DNA of 64,000 nucleotides from Virgibacillus_N oceani_A (GTDB taxonomy: Bacteria > Bacillota > Bacilli > Bacillales > Amphibacillaceae), in the NCBI GenBank assembly GCA_041521345.1, contig JBGOHB010000008.1. One strand, 5' to 3'. The notes below the pieces were generated by a model that saw nothing but the letters and a program-made list of their open reading frames with translations, did no database searches and was not told the origin of the DNA. Position numbers and translations under genes: made by a program. Positions 9,612-18,310 of this stretch are shown here, piece by piece. How positions within the stretch are numbered: the first letter of the stretch is position 1; each line of letters begins with the position of its first letter.

Positions 9612-10483
9612 TTAGTATTTGTGAAGTTGGCCCCCGAGACGGTTTGCAAAATGAAAAAAAAACGATTACGACCGAACAAAAGGTACAATTAATTACTCAA
9701 TTAATTGATTCCGGCATCAAAAAAATTGAAGCTGTTTCATTTGTAAATCCAAAAATAGTACCTCAAATGGCAGATGCCGAAGAATTGATGAAATTGGTTC
9801 CAAAAGGGAATGGAGTCAGATTTGCTGGACTTGTCTTAAATTATTCTGGACTTAAGCGAGCTCTACAAACCGAGATAGACGATTATCATATAGTTACAGC
9901 TACTAGTAATGAATTCAATTTAAAAAATGCTAAGAAAACAGTTGATCAAAGTGTTGATGAACTGTCTAAAGTCATTAGAGAGGCTGCCCAAGAACATAAA
10001 ACTGTAACCGGAGTATTAGGTACTGCTTTTGGCTGTCCTTTTGCTGGGGAGATTTCAACTAATAAATTATTGGAAGTAGCAAATTCATTTGCAGTAGCTG
10101 GAGCAACTTCTATTACATTGGCTGATACTACCGGATTAGCTAACCCTACGCAGGTAAAAAAAATAGTGGAATCATTTGTTGATTTTTTTGGTAAAGATAT
10201 TGAACTCGGATTACATTTTCATAATACCAGAGGGCTTGGAGTGGCAAATGTATTGGCAGGTTATCAAGCCGGTGTACGTCATTTCGATTCTTCCATTGCA
10301 GGATTAGGAGGCTGCCCATTTGCACCAAAGGCTGTCGGAAATGTATGTACTGAAGATATGGTAAATATGTTTAGTGAAATGGGAATTGAAACATATACCG
10401 ATTTATCCAAGTTAATCAAAACTGCTCAATGGATGGAAAGCCAAATGGGCAAAAATCTTGATGGAATGATGATGAAGGTTTAA
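9608..10483 (+). CDS. hydroxymethylglutaryl-CoA lyase-like enzyme (DRE-TIM)
   Basis: The 291-aa product has EVGPRDGLQNE with catalytic Arg10/Asp11, metal-binding HFHNTRG (His203, His205) and GLGGCPFAPKAVGN with the mobile-loop Cys236. It lacks the long N-terminal extension of isopropylmalate synthases. The family cleaves 3-hydroxy-3-methylglutaryl-CoA to acetyl-CoA and acetoacetate, and related enzymes cleave other malyl-CoA-type thioesters. The start is TTG at 9608, overlapping the gntR stop (TTGA) after a GGGAGG site. With the divergent CoA-transferase and hydratase it could be the terminal carbon-carbon lyase of the pathway. The true acyl-CoA is unproven. Confidence 0.9.
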   Translation: MISICEVGPRDGLQNEKKTITTEQKVQLITQLIDSGIKKIEAVSFVNPKIVPQMADAEELMKLVPKGNGVRFAGLVLNYSGLKRALQTEIDDYHIVTATSNEFNLKNAKKTVDQSVDELSKVIREAAQEHKTVTGVLGTAFGCPFAGEISTNKLLEVANSFAVAGATSITLADTTGLANPTQVKKIVESFVDFFGKDIELGLHFHNTRGLGVANVLAGYQAGVRHFDSSIAGLGGCPFAPKAVGNVCTEDMVNMFSEMGIETYTDLSKLIKTAQWMESQMGKNLDGMMMKV

Positions 10484-10486
10484 TTC

Positions 10487-10504
10487 AGGGCTCTTTCGAG
10501 CCCT
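10487..10504 (+). terminator. terminator after gntR-lyase operon
   Basis: AGGGCTC and GAGCCCT form a 7-bp GC-rich stem with a TTTC loop directly after the lyase stop, followed by TTTC. It is a reasonable but weakly U-tailed terminator. Confidence 0.65.
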
Positions 10505-10599
10505 TTCAAATAATCAATCCCTATTAAAAATAAAGATAATAAACTGAAGAAGCGCTTAGCTCTTTCTGATTGTTCCCCAATGTTGATTATCGGATTGCT

Positions 10600-10735
10600 G
10601 TAAATTGTCATATAAAGCTTACCTTCTCTAAGTGACTCTGGAGAGAAATGATATTATCTGTATCAAATCTCTCTCCTACTAACTTTCTGTATCCAACTGT
10701 GACGGTTGATTTGATCACCATCACAGCCTCCCCTG
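10600..10735 (-). pseudogene. relic of UDP-glucose 6-dehydrogenase
   Basis: Minus-strand translation gives MVIKSTVTVGYRKL, then ERFDTDNII. This resembles the UDP-glucose/GDP-mannose dehydrogenase stretch VIKSTVPVGYT...DTDNIIFSPEFLREGK, but the frame breaks right after it. Only about 40 residues remain, directly downstream of the epimerase relic. The pair looks like the remains of a surface-polysaccharide operon that made UDP-glucuronate and its epimer. Confidence 0.5.
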
Positions 10736-10737
10736 AT

Positions 10738-11300
10738 CTAACCCTTCTGATAATAATCCACATACCAATCAGCAAACTTCTGCAATCTTTCCTCAATAGA
10801 TGTTTCCGGTTTAAATCCTACTGCTTGCTGTAATAAATCGGTTGAAGCATATGTAGCCGGAACATTTCCTGGCTTTATTGGTTCGAATACTTTTTCAAAC
10901 TCTACTTCTCTGTCAGTGGCATTAATTAATGCTTTCTCGAAGAATTCGATAAAGACCATCAGCTTCTCTGGATTGTTATTTCCAATATTGTATACCTGAT
11001 GCCAAACATCGCCATTTGGTGGGTACTTAAAAGACGACGTTCCATTCCTTCTACAATGTCATCGATATAGGTGAAATCACGATATAGATCATTTTCAAAG
11101 TCACCGTTATTAAATATTTTAATTGGTTCTCCGGCAAAGTACTTATTTGCAAATCCATAGTAAGCCTTGTCAAGTCGTCCCATAGGTCCGTATACGGTGA
11201 AGAAACGAAGTCCGGAAGCTGGAATGTTGTATAAATGGCTATAGGTATGTGCCTTAATTCATTTGATTTCTTCGTAGATTCATATAGAGATAAAAGATTA
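10738..11300 (-). pseudogene. C-terminal fragment of UDP-glucuronate 4-epimerase-type SDR
   Basis: Minus-strand pieces in different frames read as the C-terminal half of an extended-SDR nucleotide-sugar epimerase: HLYNIPASGLRFFTVYGPMGR, then FANKYFAGEPIKIFNNGDFE, RDFTYIDDIVEGMER, and FEPIKPGNVPATYASTDLLQ. At least two frameshifts split it, and the Rossmann half is missing. It is nearly identical in layout to the relic at 37201-38075. It stops being recognisable near 11300, exactly where the separate N-terminal fragment at 32411-32890 begins to be homologous. Confidence 0.8.
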
Positions 11301-11341
11301 TTAACAAAACCTTTCTAAAAAATACCCCATATTTATAAAAC

Positions 11342-11379
11342 AAAAAAACTGCCGACTTGAACATATATAGCATCGGCAG
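11342..11379 (-). terminator. terminator of XRE gene
   Basis: CTGCCGA (11349-11355) and TCGGCAG (11373-11379) form a stem that on the minus strand is followed by seven T residues. It lies just past the XRE stop codon. Confidence 0.75.
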
Positions 11380-11385
11380 CATTTT

Positions 11386-11700
11386 TCATTTCAATTGGTT
11401 TCTTTCTACTATTACTTCAAGGAAATCAGATAAGAGTTTAACTTCTTTTTCGGTTAGTTTTTGAACATTTTCTACTAGCTTTATTACCTCTGCCGGTAAT
11501 TCTGGAACCACACCAAAAAACTCACTCAAAGAAATCCCTAAAGTCTCACAAATTACATTTAATTTATCAAGAGAAGGAGCAGTTCTTCCAGTTTCAATAT
11601 CACTTAAATATGATTGTGAGATAAAAGCTTTTCTTGCAAGTTCAGAAACTGAAAAACCCTTTGCAATTCTGAGATTACGAATTCGTTTTCCTATATCCAT
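11386..11700 (-). CDS. XRE-family transcriptional regulator (SinR-like)
   Basis: From the ATG at 11700 the product is 104 aa: IGKRIRNLRIAKGFSVSELA, then AFISQSYLSDIETGRTAPS, a classic Cro/C1 helix-turn-helix, then a short C-terminal helix (LTEKEVKLLSDFLEVIVE) that could dimerise. A longer in-frame start at 11736 exists, but GGGGGTG lies 5 nt before the 11700 codon and a TATAAT box (11719-11724) falls inside the longer version, so I choose the shorter one. A 12-bp inverted repeat upstream is a likely operator. The target is unknown; it sits alone. Confidence 0.85.
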   Translation of the reverse strand: MDIGKRIRNLRIAKGFSVSELARKAFISQSYLSDIETGRTAPSLDKLNVICETLGISLSEFFGVVPELPAEVIKLVENVQKLTEKEVKLLSDFLEVIVERNQLK

Positions 11701-11765
11701 TCTGCACCCCCAAATTCTATTATAGTATTTATTCATGCGGGATAAATCAGAACAGAAATAATTTT

Positions 11766-11816
11766 TAACGTAAATAACGATAAAAATATTGACTTAATAT
11801 TTATTTACGTTATAAT
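11766..11816 (+). promoter_or_regulatory. sigma-A promoter inside a 12-bp inverted repeat (likely XRE operator)
   Basis: TAACGTAAATAA (11766-11777) and TTATTTACGTTA (11801-11812) are perfect inverted repeats. Between and over them lies a near-consensus plus-strand promoter: TTGACT at 11789-11794, 16 nt, TATAAT at 11811-11816. The repeat covers the -35/-10 region and is about 65 nt upstream of the XRE start. I infer an operator for the XRE protein that silences a transcript heading right. Confidence 0.6.
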
Positions 11817-12290
11817 TGTCAATAATTGAATAGTTGGCAAATTATCCAGGACTTATTATTCAATTGATTTAGCTTTAGGGACATTTAAAAAAATGCTTTA
11901 AGCTGAAGTATTAACTACTTAGAGGTGGTGACAAAATAAGAAAATATTATTTTAAATGTCAATAATCAACAATGCAGTCCGTACGTAATTTCTGTTAGCT
12001 GAAACATGAAACATGTGTCAAAGAGATAAGTATATATCTCTCTGATTCAAGTTTCAATCACTTCAACATTATTATGAGGGGACATAGTTGTAACAGAAAA
12101 ACAAGAACATAGTTACACCATTTTAATAGGTCTTTAGTCATGTTTATCACGGTATAAGGTGTACAGTTTTACGTATACGACCAACTTATCATTAAAATCA
12201 ATATTGATTAAAACATGACTACGAATTATAAAATTCGTTACAGCGCCCAGGTTTTTCATCAATAAATCACATAATTGATAGACTCTTACA
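11817..12290 (+). other. long non-coding stretch downstream of a strong promoter
   Basis: No ORF with a plausible ribosome site was found. A GAGGTGGTGACAAAATAAG near 11920 looks like a ribosome site followed at once by a stop, which could be a dead leader peptide or a small decayed gene. An AGAGATA / TATCTCT hairpin lies near 12021-12041. The transcript from the 11789 promoter could reach rraA at 12450, so this may be an untranslated leader of that operon or a small RNA. Confidence 0.3.
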
Positions 12291-12300
12291 TTGTATACAA
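12291..12300. promoter_or_regulatory. third TTGTATACAA palindrome, upstream of rraA-tct operon
   Basis: This is an exact copy of the palindrome found twice between hyu and gntR. It lies 150 nt before the rraA start. A related partial copy (TTTGTATGTATA) follows at about 12311. The shared site suggests that the GntR regulator at 8946 also controls this transport operon. Confidence 0.5.
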
Positions 12301-12449
12301 CATAAATTCTTTGTTTGTATGTATAGTTTCAGTTGATTTGAAAAGGCTTACAACCTAAAGAAGTTCAAACTACTAAACTATAAATTTATCAATTATAGAC
12401 TTGATCGTATCTGACCTACACTCGAAAAAAATAAAAGGAGAATTTAAAA

Positions 12450-13187
12450 ATGAATGAAATAAACCCTGATTGGAATGGCAAATACCCAATAGTTGGACTC
12501 AAAATTAACCTGGACTTTGATAGACCTGCTAGACAAAAAGTGGAGAGTTTCCAAAAATTCTTTGTACCTGATATTGCTGATTTAGTTGGCCCACTTTATT
12601 CCATGGATGCCTCTTTAAGACCGGGATATAAACCTATGAAGAAGTTATTAGGGACTGCATTTACAGTTAAAATTCCACCTGGCGACAACCTGATGTTAAT
12701 TAAAGCACTGACTTTGGCTGAGCCTGGAGATGTTATAGTTGTCGATGCCCGTGGACACTCTACACATTGCTGTGGTGGAGCAGGACATACACTTATCAGC
12801 AAAAGGCGAGGCATTTCAGGCATGGTAGTAGATGGAGCTTATCGTGATATGAGTCAAATTGAAGACTTGGATTTTCCGATTTTCTGTAAAGGCATACATC
12901 CAGCTACTGGCCCTAAAGTTGGTCCTGGCGAAATTGGTGTACCCATTAGCTGCGGTGGCGTTATTGTGAATCCAGGCGATGTCATTGTCGGTGATGAGGA
13001 AGGGGTATGCTGTATCCCTAAGCAATATGTTGATAAAGTTATTGAAAAATGCGAGGAAGTTCCCATTAGAGAAGATGAGGATGATTGGCCGGATGTTGTT
13101 GAAAGAAATAAAGCAAGGGATGCTTATTATGATAAAGTGATCGCCGAACGCAACGTAGAAATTATACAAAAGGATTATAACAAGTAA
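12450..13187 (+). CDS. RraA-family protein (HMG/CHA aldolase-like)
   Basis: The 245-aa product has GDVIVVDARG (93-102), GGAGHTLISK (109-118), MVVDGAYRD with the Arg132/Asp133 pair of RraA-fold aldolases, and a C-terminal NPGDVIVGDEEGVCCIP strand. The family includes 4-hydroxy-4-methyl-2-oxoglutarate/4-carboxy-4-hydroxy-2-oxoadipate aldolases, which release pyruvate, and oxaloacetate decarboxylases. The RNase E inhibitor role of E. coli RraA is unlikely in Bacillaceae. The start has AAAGGAG. It heads an operon with a tricarboxylate transporter, so it probably cleaves or decarboxylates the imported oxo-acid. Confidence 0.85.
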   Translation: MNEINPDWNGKYPIVGLKINLDFDRPARQKVESFQKFFVPDIADLVGPLYSMDASLRPGYKPMKKLLGTAFTVKIPPGDNLMLIKALTLAEPGDVIVVDARGHSTHCCGGAGHTLISKRRGISGMVVDGAYRDMSQIEDLDFPIFCKGIHPATGPKVGPGEIGVPISCGGVIVNPGDVIVGDEEGVCCIPKQYVDKVIEKCEEVPIREDEDDWPDVVERNKARDAYYDKVIAERNVEIIQKDYNK

Positions 13188-13245
13188 TTCTTCTGATTTT
13201 AATTTTCCAAAAAAACAAATATTAGGAACAGAGAGGTGTAATTAC

Positions 13246-14367
13246 ATGAAGACAATAATTTTTTTAGCAAGTATTCTCCTTTTTATAACCGGATGCAGTG
13301 CTGAAGAATCAAGCGGTTCAGATAATAATGCAGACCAGGATTCTACTTTTTATGAAAGCAGTGATGTCATAGAAATGGTTGTGCCATATGGAGCAGGCGG
13401 TGGATCAGATACTGCCAGTAGATATGTCGCTGAATTTTTAGGTGAACATATAGAAGGAGATCCATCTGTACAAGTTGTCAATATCACTGGGGGCGGAGGC
13501 TTAACAGGAGCAAATGATTTTGCTATGCGTGAAGCTGATGGATATAGCATATTTGCAAGTAACACAGCTATATTGGCTCCCTATTTACTTGGAAGAGAGG
13601 AAGCACAATTTGATATGGATGATTGGGAACCATTTTTAGGTGTTCCATTAAACAGTGTTATGTCTATCTCTACCACAACTGGTTATGAAGAACCCAAAGA
13701 TTTATTGGAATTTGAAGAAGAAGAGCTTCCGGTAGGTATTCATGACCCTATAGGCAGTATTCGCCAAATCCTGCAATTAGAATTTTTAGGGATTACTGAT
13801 AAGCTGAATTTTGTTCAAGGATATGATGGCGGCGGTGAGTTGATGGCTGCTTTGGAAAGAGGTGAAATCTCTCTTGATTCACAAGCAGAAACTACTTATT
13901 TTGACTCTATCGTTCCAATGGAAGAATCAGGTGCTACTATTCCCCTGTTTCAAAATGGATATTTAAATGAGGAAGGAAACTTTGAGGGGAATCCAGACAT
14001 TGATGCTCCTACCATGCAAGAGCTCTATAAAGAAATGTATGGAGAAGAACCTTCTGGACCTATTTGGGATGCAAATTTACTTTTTAACGGCTCACTAACA
14101 CAAGTTTATAGAGTATTCTATGTTCATAAAGATACTCCTGAGGAAGTTATTGAAATTTTAAAAGAGGCAGCTCAGGAAGCTATACAGGATCAGGAATTTA
14201 TAGATGGCGCAATAAATGCACTCGGCACCGAAGATCTATTAGCTGGTGAACAACTGGAAAATGCACTAAAACAACAAGAAGAGAATATGAGGCCAGAGGT
14301 TTTACAATTTGTCCAAGAACTATTTACCGATAAGTATGATGTACCCGGTTTGGGAAGTAATGAATAG
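13246..14367 (+). CDS. tctC: TTT-system substrate-binding lipoprotein (TctC-like)
   Basis: The 373-aa product is a secreted lipoprotein: a short signal peptide ends in the lipobox ITGC (Cys17), followed by a Ser/Asp/Glu-rich linker as in halotolerant Firmicutes. The mature part has the family pattern EMVVPYGAGGGSDTASRYVA, then VQVVNITGGGGLTGANDF, and the NFVQGYDGGGELMAALERGE segment. TctC proteins capture di- or tricarboxylates outside the membrane and pass them to TctAB. It precedes tctA by 74 nt. It is longer than the usual 320-330 aa by an insertion near residues 225-265. Confidence 0.88.
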   Translation: MKTIIFLASILLFITGCSAEESSGSDNNADQDSTFYESSDVIEMVVPYGAGGGSDTASRYVAEFLGEHIEGDPSVQVVNITGGGGLTGANDFAMREADGYSIFASNTAILAPYLLGREEAQFDMDDWEPFLGVPLNSVMSISTTTGYEEPKDLLEFEEEELPVGIHDPIGSIRQILQLEFLGITDKLNFVQGYDGGGELMAALERGEISLDSQAETTYFDSIVPMEESGATIPLFQNGYLNEEGNFEGNPDIDAPTMQELYKEMYGEEPSGPIWDANLLFNGSLTQVYRVFYVHKDTPEEVIEILKEAAQEAIQDQEFIDGAINALGTEDLLAGEQLENALKQQEENMRPEVLQFVQELFTDKYDVPGLGSNE

Positions 14368-14441
14368 ATTAAGCGTCACAGATTGGTCAGGGGATAGAAG
14401 GTGTCTGTATTCGCCTCTTCCCCTCTACAGGAGGGACAAGA

Positions 14442-15929
14442 ATGATTGATGCTGCTATTGAAGCATTAGGAAATGTAATACAGCCTGTTAACCTGACGTT
14501 TATGCTTCTTGGTATAACTATTGGTTTAATAATAGGGATTCTTCCTGGACTTGGCGGAACTGTGGGCATGGCACTTGTTATTCCATTTTTGTATGGAATG
14601 GATCCTTATGCAGGAGTAGCACTGATGATTGGACTTTTAGCGGTTACACAAACTTCAGACACATTCCCTTCCGTTTTGTTTGGAATCCCGGGAACAGCAG
14701 CATCTCAAGCTACAATTATGGATGGATATCCGTTGGCGAAGCAAGGACACGCAAGAAGAGCTTTATCTGCTGCTTTTATTTCATCCATGTTTGGTGGAAT
14801 TATTGGTGGCATTACATTATTTCTAACAATCCCTATAATAAGACCGTTAATTTTGAGTTTCGGCTCACCAGAACTTTTTATGCTGACCTTGTTTGGAATC
14901 ACAATCATTGGGATGGTAGCTGGCCGAAAACCTATACAGGGAATATTAATGGGGATAGTAGGATTATTAGTAGGAACTATAGGTGCTGCCCCAGCAGCTC
15001 CCGAATATCGTTTTACTTTCGATTGGTTGTACCTGTATGACGGGATATCCATTATCATCCTTGTATTAGCCTTTTTTGCAATACCAGAAATGGTAGAACT
15101 CTTATCTTCAAAAAGAAAAATATCTAATACAGGAAAACTTGAAGGTAGTAGTTTCCAAGGTATACGTGATGTATTTAATAACAAATGGTTAGTAATTCGC
15201 AGTTCAAGTATCGGTGCTTTTATCGGAGCTATACCTGGCCTTGGAGGAAGCATCATTGACTGGATCGCATATTTTTTAGCTAAGAAAACAGTAAAAAATA
15301 GCGAGGGATTTGGAAAAGGTGATATCCGAGGGGTAATAGCACCTGAAAGTGCCACTAATTCCAAAGAAGGTGGGCAATTGATTAGTACCTTACTTTTTTC
15401 CATTCCCGGAAGCACATCTATGGCAGTATTGTTAGGTGGACTTATTTTAATGGGCATAGAGACTGGACCCAGTATGGTATCTGATAACCTGCCGATAACC
15501 ATGTCGATCATTTGGACATTAATTATAGCCAACATCTTTGCAACGGGGGTTTCCTTCTTTATAGCAAAACCAGTTAGCCTGCTAACAACCATAGATCCAA
15601 ATAAATTTGTTCCTTTTCTATTAGTTATTATTAGTGTAGGTGCATATCAAGCCACCAGAAGCTGGGTTGATCTCTTGCTATTACTAGCTTTTGGTTTCAT
15701 TGGCTGGATTATGAAAGAAATTAATTGGTCCAGAATTCCATTTATTATTGGTGTTGTTTTGGCTGTTCCCTCTGAGCGTTACTTTTTTATATCAATAGAA
15801 CGTTATGGTCTAGATTGGTTAACACGTCCCGTAGTTATTATTATTGGGATAATAATTATCTTAACCATTATTGGAAGTCCCTTAGTAAGTTATATAAAAA
15901 ATCAAAGAAATAAGAGGGTTAAAATATGA
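14442..15929 (+). CDS. tctA: TTT-system large permease (TctA-like)
   Basis: The 495-aa product is very hydrophobic with about 11-12 membrane segments. Family signatures are ILPGLGGTVGMALVIPFLYG near 34-53, VLFGIPGTAASQATIMDGYP with LAKQGHARRAL after it, and the second-half repeat AIPGLGGSIIDWIAYF with PESATNSKEGG. It forms the channel for the acid bound by the TctC gene upstream. The ATG follows AGGAGGGA by 6 nt, and it overlaps tctB by 4 nt. Confidence 0.92.
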   Translation: MIDAAIEALGNVIQPVNLTFMLLGITIGLIIGILPGLGGTVGMALVIPFLYGMDPYAGVALMIGLLAVTQTSDTFPSVLFGIPGTAASQATIMDGYPLAKQGHARRALSAAFISSMFGGIIGGITLFLTIPIIRPLILSFGSPELFMLTLFGITIIGMVAGRKPIQGILMGIVGLLVGTIGAAPAAPEYRFTFDWLYLYDGISIIILVLAFFAIPEMVELLSSKRKISNTGKLEGSSFQGIRDVFNNKWLVIRSSSIGAFIGAIPGLGGSIIDWIAYFLAKKTVKNSEGFGKGDIRGVIAPESATNSKEGGQLISTLLFSIPGSTSMAVLLGGLILMGIETGPSMVSDNLPITMSIIWTLIIANIFATGVSFFIAKPVSLLTTIDPNKFVPFLLVIISVGAYQATRSWVDLLLLLAFGFIGWIMKEINWSRIPFIIGVVLAVPSERYFFISIERYGLDWLTRPVVIIIGIIIILTIIGSPLVSYIKNQRNKRVKI

Positions 15930-16423
15930 TGAAGTCCATATTATCACTTATCTTCAGCATAGCATTATTTATTTTATTTTGTTGGGTATTCTGGATGTCA
16001 CTGGACTTTTTACCGTTAGCAAGATATTTTCCACAAACTCTTGCTAGTATAGGTATTTTACTATCGTTCATAAATATATTCTCTCAGGTTCGTTCACTCC
16101 TTTATCATAAAAAAACTGAAATGATTATGGAAGAACAAGATAACAATAATAAATTCGATACAGAAATGCCAGTAACACACGATTTTAAAGTAGCCTCCAT
16201 TAACTTTCTTTGGTTAATCAGTTTTTTCGTTTTAATATTCCTGTTTGGGTTTAAAATTGCTGCTGCCGGTTTTATTGCTTTATTTTTAAAAATACGAACA
16301 GACTTCAACTCGTTAAAAATTATTCTAAGTGTAGTCCTAACTATTGGACTGCTTATCTTTCTTCAAGAAGGTATAGCACTATACTTCCCTCAAGGAATCT
16401 TAGAAAATATATTTACTACTTGA
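15926..16423 (+). CDS. tctB: TTT-system small permease (TctB-like)
   Basis: The 165-aa product is predicted to have four membrane helices in two pairs around a charged central loop (about 55-85, rich in Lys, Glu and Asn), the usual TctB layout. Its ATG overlaps the tctA stop. The sequence of TctB proteins is poorly conserved, so the call rests on topology, length and position. Confidence 0.82.
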   Translation: MMKSILSLIFSIALFILFCWVFWMSLDFLPLARYFPQTLASIGILLSFINIFSQVRSLLYHKKTEMIMEEQDNNNKFDTEMPVTHDFKVASINFLWLISFFVLIFLFGFKIAAAGFIALFLKIRTDFNSLKIILSVVLTIGLLIFLQEGIALYFPQGILENIFTT

Positions 16424-16498
16424 TTAGCCATGTTTTTACCATATTAAACGCATAGATTCGTCTCACTGAGTAAATTAAACGGAAAGGAATGAGTTCAT

Positions 16499-17347
16499 AT
16501 GAAAATTTTTATTTCTGCAGATATGGAAGGTATTTCCGGTGTAACTACCAGGGTTCAATTAAATAAAGAGAATGAATATCTCAGGTTTAGGAAACTAATG
16601 ACAGACGACGTAAATGCAGCAATTGAAGGTGCTTTTCATGGAGGAGCAACTGAAGTAGTTGTGGCAGATGGACACGCCAATATGTCTAACATATACATCG
16701 AGCATTTAGATAAACGTGCCCGACTCATTTCAGGCAGTAATAGAGTCATGTGCCAGCTTGAAGGTCTTGATCATTCTTTTGATGCCATTATGTTTGTAGG
16801 TCATCACGGACGTGAAGGTGGTTCGCCACATACAGTTATTAATCATTCTTTATCCAGCATTTCTTTATCTGAAATAAAAATCAATAATCAAATTGTTGGA
16901 GAAACTGAAATGAACACTATAGTTGCCGGGTACTATGATGTACCAGCAGTTTTCATCTCTGGTGATGATGCATATTGTCAAGAAGTAAAAGAAACGCTCC
17001 CAAATGTTGAAAGTGCAGTGGTTAAGTGGGGAATAGATCGTTTCTCAGCTGAATTACTTTCCCCAGAAAAAGCTAGAGCATTAATTAGAGAAAATGCGGA
17101 AAAGTCTATGGAAAAAGCTAAAAATATCAATCCTTATAAAATCGAAGGCCCAATTACATTTGAACTGGAGTTTAAGTTAACAAATCAAGCATTAATGACT
17201 ACAACCATTCCATGTGTGGAATTAATAGGACCAAAAAGCATTAGATTTTCAAGTGAGAATGTGGTTGAAGCATATAAATTAATGTGGGCATGTGTAATTA
17301 TAGGTTCGTCTGCAACTGATGGTGTGTTAGGGCATTTTAATCTTTAA
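16499..17347 (+). CDS. dppA: M55-family D-aminopeptidase (DppA-like)
   Basis: The 282-aa product keeps the zinc-site residues of Bacillus DppA: SADMEGISGV (Asp8, Glu10), VADGHANMSN (His60), MFVGHHGREGG (His about 104) and GETEMNT (Glu about 133). DppA forms a decameric barrel that removes N-terminal D-Ala or Gly from short peptides. It lies 75 nt after tctB with its own AAGGAATG site. It is a paralogue of the gene at 43078-43926. In this operon it may hydrolyse an amide or D-amino-acid conjugate rather than wall peptides; that part is inference. Confidence 0.9.
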   Translation: MKIFISADMEGISGVTTRVQLNKENEYLRFRKLMTDDVNAAIEGAFHGGATEVVVADGHANMSNIYIEHLDKRARLISGSNRVMCQLEGLDHSFDAIMFVGHHGREGGSPHTVINHSLSSISLSEIKINNQIVGETEMNTIVAGYYDVPAVFISGDDAYCQEVKETLPNVESAVVKWGIDRFSAELLSPEKARALIRENAEKSMEKAKNINPYKIEGPITFELEFKLTNQALMTTTIPCVELIGPKSIRFSSENVVEAYKLMWACVIIGSSATDGVLGHFNL

Positions 17348-17384
17348 TTACCGTAAAGGACTATGGTAAAAGTTAGCAGCAGAA

Positions 17385-17600
17385 GGAAGCTATCGGAAAT
17401 GCATTAAAATATATACGAAAGTCGATGTACTCATACTTGCTTGACAGATTTATCAACCGACGAAGCCGCAATATTGTTGGAGATTGTACATCGAGGCACG
17501 CCATAAGGTAGCTTCGACTATTTTCTGTTCACAAATCGATCCAGTGGATGGCATTTAAAATTAAGAATTGAAACGATTGCGGAAGCTATTTTACCACCTG
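17385..17600 (+). mobile_element. relic of IS21-family istB ATPase gene
   Basis: Plus-strand reading with frame jumps gives VDVLIL, then LTDLSTDEAAILLEIV, then STIFCSQIDPVDG and IETIAEAIL. These match the helper ATPase of IS21 (KVDVLILDEWLL..., STIFCSQFDPxGWH). Several stops and frameshifts are present and the Walker A half is absent. A further unexplained fragment (DLDHNELVRWAVEIIDEQLE) follows up to 17697. Confidence 0.65.
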
Positions 17601-17703
17601 CATATGGCTTGAATATGAGGATTTGGATCACAATGAGCTCGTTCGTTGGGCGGTTGAGATTATTGATGAGCAATTAGAAGATAAACATTTTAAGTAAGGT
17701 CAG

Positions 17704-17740
17704 CAGCCATTGGAACAGAACAAAATTGTTTCAATGGCTG
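17704..17740 (+). terminator. 14-bp rho-independent terminator
   Basis: CAGCCATTGGAACA pairs with TGTTTCAATGGCTG (one G-T), followed by TATATTTTTC. It is the first clear terminator after the rraA-tct-dppA operon, although the IS21 relic lies between. Confidence 0.75.
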
Positions 17741-17759
17741 TATATTTTTCTTCATTAAT

Positions 17760-17865
17760 AATCAGTGGCTCTCTCCTCCGCATTTACTGGCTCTATTATT
17801 TTATCCGCAGAAGGTGGCTCAAAACTCCGCACTGGTGGCTCATTCTGTCCGCAATACTCATTATA
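17760..17865 (+). repeat. IS21-type multiple terminal repeats
   Basis: The motif GTGGCTC followed about 12-18 nt later by TCCGCA occurs in several tandem variants (CAGTGGCTCTC...CTCCGCA, GGTGGCTCAAAACTCCGCA, GGTGGCTCATTCTGTCCGCA). IS21-family elements carry such repeated transposase-binding blocks at their ends. Together with the istB relic this marks one end of a dead element. Similar blocks occur at 51655-51745. Confidence 0.55.
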
Positions 17866-18310
17866 CGCTAATTATAATTCATCGGCACGTTGGAAAACGT
17901 CACTAACAGAGCTTTTTACAGCACATGTTGTTTTGGCAATCATGTTGCGAGATAGTACCGTACTCGAGAATTAACTTAGCTGGAAATTTTCTGGCAATAA
18001 AAAAGGCCTCCTTCAGGTTATATTTTGAAAGCGAATGCTCCCAATTAAATATACCGAAAGAAGGAAGATAAGTGGACCTGAATCGTGAATTTGTTGACTT
18101 TAATTGCGTATTCATTTGTTGATGAGGTGGAATGAGAAATAATCACGCAACAACCAACCACCTTCCAATATTTCAGTTACTATTTCATTTTATTATGCTT
18201 TTACTCTAACATCATTCGACAAAATTAGGGAAGTGACAGCACGCAAAAAAATTTGTCACATGCATTATTAAATAATAAGTACTTAGACTTTATCCATAAG
18301 GAAAAAAATC
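17866..18310. other. decayed intergenic region
   Basis: No intact gene. A 70-codon minus-strand frame at 17903-18115 has no recognisable domain and lies next to IS debris. A 24-nt stretch at 18214-18237 (ATTCGACAAAAT...GGGAAGTGAC) recurs almost unchanged at 36808-36832 and could be the end of a lost insertion sequence. Confidence 0.35.

Noticed and set aside
14705..15592. 295-codon minus-strand frame opposite tctA
   Set aside because: It is an antisense shadow of a strongly conserved membrane protein gene, has low-complexity Ile/Pro-rich translation and no ribosome site.
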